Assembly: GCA_018398805.1 (NCBI GenBank)
Contig: JAGFBZ010000747.1
Coordinates: 310,001-374,000, forward strand
Length of the DNA stretch: 64,000 bases
From: Hirundichthys speculiger
Lineage: Eukaryota > Chordata > Actinopteri > Beloniformes > Exocoetidae
Direction: 5' to 3'
In this document: positions 56,089 to 64,000 of the stretch, one piece after another
How the letters are laid out: every line of letters begins with the position of its first letter
Position numbering within the stretch: the first letter of the stretch is position 1
Position numbers and translations under genes: made by a program
The notes under the pieces: model-generated
The model's input: the letters and a program-made list of their open reading frames with translations, nothing else
The model's database searches: none
Told to the model about the DNA's origin: nothing

Positions 56089-57286
56089 CCATCCATCCAT
56101 TATCTGCCGCTTAGTCCGGAGTCGGGTCGTGGGGGCAGCAGCTTCAGCAGAGAGGCCCAGACCTCCCTCCTCCCGGCCACTTCCACCAGCTCCTCTGGGA
56201 GAACCCAGAGGCTTTCCAAGACCAGCAAAGAGATATAATCTATCCAGAGTGTCCTGGACCTGCCCTGTGATCTTCTCCCAGTTGGACATGCCCAAAACAC
56301 TTCTCCAGGAAGATGTCCAGGGGACATCCTAACCAGAAGCCTGAACCACCTCAACTTGCTCCTCTCGAAGTGAAGGAGCAGCGGCTCTACTCTGAGACTC
56401 TCCCGAATGACTGAACTTCTCACCCTATCGCCAAGGGAGAGTCCAGCCACCCTGCGGAAAAAAACAATTTCTGTCGCGTGTATTTACGATCTCATTCTTT
56501 CGGTCACTACCCACAGTTCATGACCATAGATGAGGGTCGGAACAAAGATCGACCGGTAAACAGAGAGCCTTGCCTTTTGGCTCAGCTCTCTCTTCAGCAC
56601 AACGGACCGGTACAGAGTCCACACCACAGCAGACGCTGCACCAATCTATTTGTCGATCTCCCGCTCCTTTCTTCCATCACTTGTGAACAAGACCCAGAGA
56701 TACTTAAACTCCTCCACTTGAGGCAGAACCTCACTCCCGGCCCGGATGAGGCATTTTACCCTTTTCCGACTGAGGACCATGGTCTCAGATTTGGAGCTGC
56801 TGACTCATTCCTGCTGCTTCACACTCGGCTGCGAACCACTCCAGCGAGAGCTGCAGATCCCCACTTGATGGCGCCAACAGGACCACATCATCTGCAAACA
56901 GCAGAGACGAGATCCTGACACCACCGAACCGGAACCCCTCCGCTCCTTGGCTGCACCTAGAAATTCTGTCCATAAACGTTATGAACAGAATCGGTGACAA
57001 AGGGCAGCCCTGGCGGAGTCCAACTCTCACTGAAAACGAGTCCGACTTACAACCGGAAATGCGGACCAAGCTCCCACTCCATTTGTACAGGGACTGAACA
57101 GCCCGTAACAACGAGCCCAGCACCCCATACTCCTGGAGTACCCCCCACAGGACCCCCCGAGGGACATGGTCAAATGCCTTCTCCAAGTCCACAAAACACA
57201 TGTGGACTGATTGGGCAAATTCCCATGTTCCCTCCAGGACCCTAGTGAGGGTATAGAGCTGGTCCAGTGTTCCACGACCGGGACAG
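56089..57286 (-). mobile_element. RTE/Rex3-like LINE, 5'-truncated, with TSD
   Basis: Minus-strand insertion with a GGATGGATGG tail at 56089 and a 13-bp TSD TTAAGGTCRATCT (56076-56088 and 57287-57299, one mismatch). Confidence 0.88.
56097..57284 (-). pseudogene. RTE reverse transcriptase, C-terminal half
   Basis: Motifs on the minus strand are CFVDLEKAFDHVPRGVLWG (first catalytic Asp), GLRQGCPLSPILFITFMD, and ISSLLFADDVVLLA with the catalytic FADD. After frameshifts near 56780 and 56450 come FERSKLRWFRLLVRM, then ALEEVA-like C-terminal sequence ending in LLPPRPDSG. The endonuclease is absent. Compared with functional copies there are several frame breaks between 56300 and 56790. Confidence 0.85.
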
Positions 57287-57299
57287 TTAAGGTCAATCT

Positions 57300-57871
57300 A
57301 AATTCTTTAGTTATAGTCACATCGATAGGCAGGAGGCTGCCTGCGCTGTTTGAAAGGACATCAACGTGGCGGGGATGCTGGCTCTGCGTTGACACCATCT
57401 TCCACATCTGGTGCTGGTTCTGCAGCATCGCCATTCTCTTGATCCGGGTCCAGGTCTGAATCAAGGAGGGCCAGTGGATCCTGCAGTGCATCAGGTTGGA
57501 TCTTCTTGAAGAATGAACTGTTTCTGGTAATGGAGTAGCCGTTCATTTTGGCCTTTGCCTTGGTGTCTTTCTGGCATACATCACTGTCAGCATGAATGGC
57601 AACAGGACTGGCCGATGGCATTTTAAGGTTCATTTTTCTCTGAAAGATCGGTTCAGCAGGTGCTCTCCTGTTGTGCTATAAGGTGTTGCTCTGTACTTGA
57701 CCAGGAAGATGTTCAGCTGATGCTTCCAGGAAGTGCCAAGCATTTTGTGCAATCCGCACTGTATTTCCTATGGTCCGCATGAACCTTTCAGCAGTTGCAT
57801 TTGCTTGTGGCCACAGTGGTGCTATCTTTCTATGCTTGAATCCCATGTAGCTGGCAAACTGGGAAAACTGT
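57300..57871 (-). pseudogene. Gypsy integrase, downstream part
   Basis: QFSQFASYMGFKHRK, PLWPQANATAERFMRTIG (core Glu at AERF) and then HADSDVCQKDTKAKAKM, with an Asp/Glu/Pro-rich C-terminus (DPLALLDSDLDPDQENGD). It is the continuation of the integrase at 62229-62364, separated from it by the solo-LTR-like insertion. The segment between ~57640 and 57676 is frame-shifted, and the usual C-terminal DNA-binding region is partly deleted. Confidence 0.8.
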
Positions 57872-57967
57872 GTGCTGTTGTGCAATAAGGTGTATAATGT
57901 GCTTGTTTAGTCATAAAAGAGGGTCATTACCAACTGTCTTGAGGGACAGCTGCTAATAACCAGAAGG

Positions 57968-58045
57968 CAGGCATGGACTGGCCATCGGGCGTACCGGGCA
58001 ATGCCCGGTGGGCCGACACACATCTGTGGGCCGGCCCAGGTCTGT

Positions 58046-58085
<40 letters not shown>

Positions 58086-58763
58086 TATAGTTTTTATTGA
58101 CCGCGACGGTAACGGACTGGTAGTCGGCTCATAAAAATCTCCAACGGGGGGGGTGGGGACGACGACACACACTCAACAAACTCAAGAAAGAGACACTAAC
58201 AGCTAATCAGACAAGCGCTCCGGTACTGCGCTGATGTGAACGCAGTATGAACGTTATTTTCTGCTGAAGGGAGGGGGTGGAGGCGGGGCGGGGCCTTGCG
58301 AAGCCACGAAGTGGCCCATTGGTTGATTTTCTTGACGGATATTGGGCTAGTCCAATGAAATTTCTCAGCTCTCGTTGGCCCGCTCCTCCCATCCCTCCTG
58401 ACCAAATTTTGCCGTTTGGCCTGACCGGAGAGTGTGGTGGCTCGTGGATGAGTATGGAAATGGAGAAAAAAGCACAAAAGCGAAAGGGAGGAGCAGAAAA
58501 GCTCAGAGAACGGAGACAAAAAAAATTAAAAGTGGATGCAGCAAAATGTGCCAAAACCACGGAAATGTTTTGAACCACAAGCTCTGGGGCGGGGGCCGCG
58601 GGGCCGTCGGCCGCGGGGCCGTCGAGTGAACAGGTGGTTGTCGGAGAAGAAGCGGACGAGGAGAGGGAGAAGGAGGAGGAGGAGGAGGAGGATGAGGAGG
58701 AGGAGAGAGATGAGACCCAGCAGCAGGGCGAGATTGAGGTCAGAATAGCTATTTGGAGGTGAT

Positions 58764-58814
<51 letters not shown>

Positions 58815-58979
58815 ACTTTATTTTAATTTTTGAAACTTCACTATGTGCACATAGTATACAACATGCAGCATGTGCTTCCGCATATCGTATAAATAACCGG
58901 CATTTTTGATCCCCGGTGTATGGTGGGCCGCCAGGGATCAAAAATGCCCGGGCCATTTTTTGGTCCCAGTCCAGCCCTG
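57968..58979 (+). mobile_element. hAT element in the LTR-like repeat (first)
   Basis: Ends CAGGCATGGACTGGCC and, inverted, CAGGGCTGGACTGGGACC. Perfect 8-bp TSD CCAGAAGG (57960-57967 and 58980-58987). 1,012 bp. It carries an A-tract (58047-58082) and a (GT)n run (58769-58812). Confidence 0.92.
58449..58757 (+). pseudogene. hAT transposase N-terminal remnant
   Basis: KKAQKRKGGAEKLRERRQKK and VDAAKCAKTTEMF, then in another frame an acidic run of Glu/Asp and ETQQQGEI. This basic start followed by an acidic linker is typical of the N-terminus of the hAT group with a TTF/ZMYM-like finger. The finger and catalytic domains are deleted. Confidence 0.5.
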
Positions 58980-59417
58980 CCAGAAGGGTATTAACAAAGT
59001 TAATAAACTGAAACGGGGCACCACCTGATAAATCAGGAAAAAAGGACTGAACGGCACAATTAGTCTCAAAGTGGCTGTTGGTCTATGCGTGCCAGCCTGT
59101 GACCAGGTGTGGTGCTATAGAGCAACAGAGAAAGTGTGAGTCCGAGCACAGACCTCTGCAACCAGCAAATGTTACAAAACTGTGTAAAATAACCACAAAC
59201 AACTTCTCTCATTAGAATATATCAGAATTTATTAACACAAGTATTAAAATGAACAAACACTTGAATCAAGATCGTGATATCTACCAACTAAAAGATGACT
59301 AAACTAACATAAGCAAATAAAACATTAAATGGAAAGAGTGTCAATTGATATACATGTATGCTGAGGACTGTGTGTGTGTGTGTGTGTGCGTGAGATAAAC
59401 TAAGATGACTTAATACT

Positions 59418-59640
59418 GTGAGGAGGATTCCACGATGGCAGCCGAGATCACATGGTCACTCGTCCCTTACCAAGATGGCAGATGAGATCATGGGGTGTTC
59501 TCGTCCCTTACCAAGATGGCCGCTGACTCATGCGATAGGGCCTTACAAGATGGCGGACGAGATCACGTGGTGCTCTTGTCCCTTACCAAGATGGCCAACA
59601 AGGTCACGTGGTAACATCCTCACGAAGACTGTTAGTAAGG
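59418..59640 (-). promoter_or_regulatory. CCATCTTG (YY1-like) array, copy B
   Basis: Five CAAGATGGC or CACGATGGC sites on the plus strand, spaced ~40-50 bp, matching the array of copy A. Confidence 0.5.
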
Positions 59641-60011
59641 AGATAGAAAGGAAAGGCTAAACGAGGTGATTTCTAGCCACCGAGGTGGTGATCGCTCCTG
59701 AGACTTCCACACAGGATAGAGAGTATGGAGCAGACTTCCGCACTCTCGTGATTGTTTATCTGAAAATCAGGGCGCGATCAGCCAGTGATGAGGAAACACG
59801 ATCGTCACGTGGGAGGATACGTACCGGTGGATCACCGGTGGGCTCAGCAGTACCAAAGATGTACAACAAAGTGACGTAATCACAAAAAAATATTAACTAA
59901 GCTAAACAGCTCTGCCCAGACACAAAAGGCTCTTACTTTTGTTGTTCCGAGGGGGTGATCGAAGGTGACTGGAGTCCGGGGAGGATGATTGGTGTGGGTA
60001 ACAGCAGAACC

Positions 60012-61572
60012 CAGGCCCGGACTGGCCATCGGGAGAACCGGGAGGTTTCCCGAAGCGCCGGCCTGTGATTGGCCTGCTGGCCTGCGTCTCTCTCTCTCTC
60101 TCTCTTTTTTTAAGTCTGCCGGTCAGCCGGCGCCGCGGTTATCTGACTTTTTTTTTTTTCTAAGTCAGAGAGGCAGGCCTGGCCAATCAGAGGCCACTCA
60201 GGCCAGTAGCATGTGAGGAGGACAAGGCGATTGGTTTGTTTTGATTAACACCCGCCCCAACAGTCCGTGTCAACCACACAGACAGCGTGCGGAGGAAGGG
60301 GGGGTGTGACACTGGTGCTGCAGTCGCGCTGTGTGTGTAGCAGAGAGGAAGACTCGAGGTTTCAACTAAACCATGGACCCCAACCCGGGTAAAAAAAAAA
60401 AGAAAAGGCGGTGCTGAGAGAGACAGACAGAAAAAAAGAAAGGCCCTGGAGGAGGATGCGGCCAAATGCCGTAAATTGACAAGTTTATTCAGCCCCCCCC
60501 CCCCAGCCAAGATACCTATGCAAGTAAGTTATGTAAAAAAAACAACAACAACAACAAAAAACACTGGTTCTTGAGGTCCAGGGACCTGGGTCCTTGAGGC
60601 TGTACACTTTTACGCAGTAGGCTATAGGCCCTGGCCATGAAATTAAACAAGCCACTTTTTATTTACTGTTATCATTCCATTATTATGTATATGAATACAA
60701 GGGCACAATAAGTGAGACATAGGCTACACTATCTTACTATATGAACTATAGTGTATGGAAAAACACTGTAAGCATATGTTTGCTATTCAAAGGTGGTGAC
60801 GGTAATGACATAAGTCCTGCTGGTACTTCAGGAGAAGCCAGTGCAGAGCAGTTGGCAGAAGGTACAGAATCATTTCTAGAGCAACAACATGCAAGTTGCA
60901 GACATAACACCAACAGGCACTGCCATTTGACATAAATGGCTCTCATTTCTATTAAGTACTAGTGGTGTTGAATTTTGCTGTCTGTTGCTGACTTGCTGTT
61001 ATGTATCCCAGCCATATATTAGAATATGAGTCAATATTATGTGATTGCTTATTAGGAACTATACTCTCGGACTGTATTATACATTGCGTCTATCAGTGCG
61101 TGCATGTTCTGTGAACATGTATTCAAAGGATGTCCCCTCATAGCTGATTAATTGTTTGATTTTGACTTTGTTGTCTTTGTTTATTAGGTTATATTGTAGG
61201 CTACACATAAAAATTATGCCAAAGAGGCAGTTGACATTCCACATGATATGGTGTTTAAGTAACCTTGGCACTGCGTTAAACCTTTATTCTCTTCTAGTAA
61301 GTGTGTTAGTGGATTTTGCTGAGGATTGTTGTGTTATTGTATTTTACCAGCCCGACCCAAACACAAAAGTTACTGTATATTCCTAACTTAGTTTGTACAT
61401 AGGTCCCATATTTGAACTTCTATTTGGAATGCAGTGTGTGTGTGTGTGTGTTCATGTACATGCGTGCCAATGCATGTAGGTGTGGGCGTGAACGTGCGCG
61501 TGTGGGCAAGGCCAGGGTGGCCTGGTTACATGACTGACTCCTGGCATGAAAAAGTCTCCCAGTCCGGCCCTG
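60012..61572 (+). mobile_element. hAT element in the LTR-like repeat (second, same family)
   Basis: Ends CAGGCCCGGACTGGCC and, inverted, CAGGGCCGGACTGGGAG. Perfect 8-bp TSD GCAGAACC (60004-60011 and 61573-61580). It has the same family termini as the element at 57968. A degenerate start (MDPNPGKKKKKR at 60373, then KALEEDAAKCRKL-like sequence in shifted frame) is the transposase N-terminus. The rest is noncoding, with a (TG)n run at 61434-61451. Confidence 0.92.
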
Positions 61573-62036
61573 GCAGAACCGCTGTTGGTTTACGCTCCGC
61601 AGATGTGGTCATGGGAGCGGCTCTGTTCGTCCTGGCTCTCTCTGCTTCTGTGGGGGTGCAGGTTGCAGCATCTCAGCACAACCAGGTCTTCCTATAAAGG
61701 CGCGTGGAGCATTTGCGTCTTCCCATGGCGGCACTGTGCCTCTTTCGCGCAGATGTGTGCGGGTCACTTGTGGTACTGGCCGGATGGGGCGCGTGAACTG
61801 GTCTTCCTTTACCGGTGGCTCACTAGCGCATTGCTGGATGGGTCTCGTGGTTGCTGGCTGGAAGCTGTGGCGGGTCGGAGTAGGCCAAAAAGGGTTATTC
61901 CTGTGTCAAATAGATAAGGTCCAGCCGTAGAGTCGAGGCCCAGGAAAAAAGAGAGCGAGCTGATGGTGCTTGCGGTATTTAGAGCTGCAAGGATGCGATC
62001 CGCCTTTGTTGGGGTCCCTGCTGTGAGATGAGTGGT

Positions 62037-62106
62037 CCCCAGCCAGTGAGAGGCTGGGGTCGAGGCGCAGGAAAGGTCCCCAGCCAGTGAGAGGCTGGGG
62101 ACCTTT
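62037..62106. repeat. duplicated hairpin CCCCAGCC...GGCTGGGG
   Basis: Two copies of CCCCAGCCAGTGAGAGGCTGG, each able to fold into an 8-bp stem, ~40 bp apart within the LTR-like element. The second is flanked by AGGT/ACCT that lengthen the stem. Confidence 0.8.
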
Positions 62107-62228
62107 TTACACCTTGGTGTGAAACTGAAATCGCCCGACATGCTGGGGATTTGAGTTTTATTATTTCTTTGTCTCCTTTGTCTTAGAAAACGTTTTTTTG
62201 TAGCACATGGTGTGTGGCCCAACAGTGC

Positions 62229-62361
62229 CGTTGAATGGAAGTCCATTGTCGGTCTTGACAACTTGTGGAATGCCAAACATAGAGAAGACAGCATCCAGGC
62301 AAGGTATCACTGCATCTGCAACAATGGGGTATCTTGTATAGTCATCAACAACGACTAACAC
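62229..62361 (-). pseudogene. Gypsy integrase, upstream part
   Basis: LVLVVVDDYTRYPIVADAV and VFSMFGIPQVVKTDNGLPF hold the second catalytic Asp (TDNG). It breaks off at the LTR-like insertion boundary and resumes at 57871. Upstream the Gypsy is cut by a Harbinger-like end at 62365. Confidence 0.8.
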
Positions 62362-62364
62362 TAA

Positions 62365-63340
62365 GGCCCCGATCGTACACTTCCCGCCAGCCACTACCCA
62401 CAAATTGCGGGTTTAGGAACCTCCGCTAACCACTAATGCAATCTTCTGCTTCCCTAAAGTCGCTACCCGTTATGCCGACTCCCTTACTCACATTGTAGGT
62501 GTGGCAATGGGCGTGGCTTTTGCCCTTTCCGCAAACTTGGTATCTTGCGATCGCAAGTTGCGAGTGCAACCCGCATGTCGGCGCGTAAAATAGCGTGTCC
62601 AAATGGCATATTTGGCCACCTGGTCACATGTGGACATGCGTAAACAGCTCTACCTCTCAATTGAACATCACTGTATTACTGTCAGACATTTTTATTCTCT
62701 TGAGGTCAGAGGATGTCTGGTCAGCAGTTGTGGTGGATGTGGGAATAGTCACGGCCAGACACGTCAGTCTGTACAGCTGTGGCATGATCTCATTCAGATG
62801 TCTGCTGTGGAGGAAACCAAGGAGATATTTGGGACATTCATGGCCGACATCACAGTCACTTCTGTTTTTAAACAGGTCAGATCATCAGATAGAGCTCCGT
62901 GGCTCTGGTGTCAAGCTGGAAAAGGTTGGATGCAGGAATTTATTTCTGATATGTCTGAAACTGGTGGTGGTCGAGGAGGGACAGGAACATTAATTGTTTA
63001 TTATCTTTAAATCTGTTCTGTAACTGACAGAGAATGTTTTCCAGAACACTGTTGTGGAGTTTCTTGTTCTGTGCACGTATCCTTTCGTGCACTGGCCCTC
63101 TCTTTGCGCTCGAAGCACCTGAGATGCACTCAGTGGTAGAAACTAGGTGTCATCATACCTGTTCCTCTGGCTCAATGGTGTCACAAAACTCTTTCACCCC
63201 TAACAGGCAGAACTGCTCATCCAATGATTCGTTCTGCAGTATTTTAAAAAGCTTATCAGCTGCACCACATTACATCTGTCATCTCGTCCACCATAACAAT
63301 GACAAATGGTGTTATATACTATATAGTTGACAACCATATA
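62365..63340. mobile_element. Harbinger-like element, left end and interior
   Basis: GGCCCCGATCGTACACTTCC follows TAA inside the Gypsy integrase and is related to the end at 31555. The interior 62950-63260 is repeated in inverted form at the window end. A 135-codon plus frame (62603-63010) shows no domain I know. The right end was not found. Confidence 0.4.
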
Positions 63341-63359
63341 GTTGATACGGCGCACACAC

Positions 63360-63366
63360 ACACAAT

Positions 63367-63451
<85 letters not shown>
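63360..63451. repeat. (TA)n/(CA)n microsatellite
   Basis: Short CA run then ~40 TA units with a few interruptions. Confidence 0.95.
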
Positions 63452-63815
63452 TAGGGATGTAACGGTACTCTGTAAAATATCGGACCGTTCGGTACGACCT
63501 GCACGGGATGCTTTTGTGTCCCGCGGTTTTATGTTCCAATAACTTTGTATTGGACTTGCACGTGAGCGCGCATGCCTTTTAGGCAACAGGCTGCCACTGC
63601 ATGTTAATGCAGTGGCACCTCCACTCACTCACAGTGACCAGCTGATCACACTTTGGCCGGTTGGCTGCAGCTCATAGACGCAGAAAAAGAAAAAAAAGCA
63701 GGCATGGCCAGCGGTAGCGGAGAAATTTGAAAAAACATTTTTTTAATCACCGGTGTGGGAGCATTTTGGTTTTGCTGTTGAATACACCGGCGAGGGAGTG
63801 AAAACAGTTAACAGT
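63452..63815 (+). mobile_element. hAT-like left end
   Basis: TAGGGATGTAACGGTACTC, then GGACCGTTCGGTACGACC, is a typical fish hAT terminus and subterminus. The right end is not visible before the next repeat. Confidence 0.5.
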
Positions 63816-63819
63816 TAAC

Positions 63820-64000
63820 AAGACTCAATCTTCCACCTCCCTAAACCCGGATCTTACCTGCGTAAGATCCAGTTGTTACCAGTTGTGCGTCTTGGCGCAG
63901 CTGATGTGCTTTTTAAAATACTGCAGAACGAATGGCTGGATGCGCATTTAAAAGATCACGAACAATTTATGTTCCTGTCCCTCCTCGACCACCAACAGTT
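63820..64000 (-). mobile_element. inverted partial copy of the 62.4-63.3 kb element (runs off window)
   Basis: The segment matches the reverse complement of 62950-63260: AGGAGGGACAGGAACAT and TTCGTTCTGCAGTATTTTAA are shared. It starts with CAATCTTCCACCTCCCTAAACC, similar to the subterminus at 31640. On the plus strand FKILQNEWLDAHLKDHEQF is open to the edge and might be coding. Confidence 0.45.

Larger units (their letters stand above)
57876..62224 (-). mobile_element. solo-LTR-like element, copy B, with two nested hATs
   Basis: On the minus strand it starts TGTTGGGCCACACACC and ends TTATTGCACAACA, so TG...CA ends with matching TGTTG.GC repeats. TSD is GTGC (57872-57875 and 62225-62228). Without the two hATs it is ~1.76 kb. 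It has AATAAATTCTGATATATTC near its 3' end and no coding region. An LTR is the best reading, but a nonautonomous DNA element cannot be excluded. Confidence 0.7.

Noticed and set aside
58196..58956. 249-codon minus frame with Ser- and Thr/His-rich runs
   Set aside because: It reads the reverse of the hAT acidic linker and the (GT)n run; no motif.
62603..63010. 135-codon plus frame near the right edge
   Set aside because: No known domain, and the inverted relative at the window end is open on the opposite strand, so this is probably a shadow.
1..64000. tRNA, rRNA or SINE genes
   Set aside because: I saw no convincing A/B box pair with cloverleaf potential and no rRNA sequence by eye. A tRNAscan-type search would be needed for certainty.

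Overview
This is a gene-poor, repeat-saturated stretch of what looks like a teleost (probably percomorph) fish chromosome. The evidence is the repeat community: L2/Maui-type LINEs with (GAATT)n tails, an RTE/Rex3-like LINE with a GGATGGATGG tail, L1/Tx1-type ORF2 debris, many BED-finger hAT and PIF/Harbinger derivatives, Gypsy elements and an epsilon/gamma-like endogenous retrovirus. I found no recognisable single-copy host gene. Almost every good reading frame belongs to a mobile element.

Layout. 0-4.5 kb: LINE debris (RTE tail, inverted L2 scrap, 5'-truncated L2 with full 3'UTR, L1 ORF2 tail) and a nonautonomous DNA transposon. 5.6-12.8 kb: a nest. hAT-type ends and a BED-finger exon enclose a 5'-truncated Gypsy, and the Gypsy pol is split by a Harbinger element (TSD TAT) and, at its very C-terminus, by a second hAT (8-bp TSD). 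13.7-27.3 kb: a complete-length but decayed provirus, LTR-gag-pro-pol-env-accessory ORF-LTR, with TSD AGCT. 27.5-39.6 kb: mostly anonymous AT-rich DNA with a Harbinger MITE, a hAT pair, a solo LTR, an L2 3'UTR holding another Harbinger MITE, and the second copy of the DNA transposon from 3.9 kb.

40.5-48.75 kb: the most unusual object. About 8.2 kb is bounded by ~220-240 bp inverted repeats and has inverted arrays of a ~180-bp satellite monomer (about 8 units on the left, about 16 on the right). A ~2.7-kb centre carries an intact three-exon gene on the minus strand (256 codons) with a proline-rich 12-residue repeat and a C-terminal Cys/His-rich domain. I read it as an unclassified transposon-like palindrome with a cargo or core gene. 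49-55 kb: L2 5' fragment, a truncated LTR-like repeat, MITEs, and two short stretches that could be conserved noncoding DNA. 54.9-57.3 kb: a hAT and an RTE insertion, each with target-site duplications.

57.3-64 kb: a Gypsy integrase on the minus strand, cut by a ~1.76-kb solo-LTR-like element (TSD GTGC). That element received two related hATs (8-bp TSDs CCAGAAGG and GCAGAACC). Right of it lie Harbinger-like and hAT-like ends running off the window.

The units do not form a host pathway. They are independent selfish elements, and their nesting order gives a relative insertion history. Within the provirus the genes form one retroviral programme. Its novelties are a candidate 2H-phosphoesterase-like domain between protease and reverse transcriptase, a 51-residue membrane peptide ORF in the leader, and a downstream accessory ORF.
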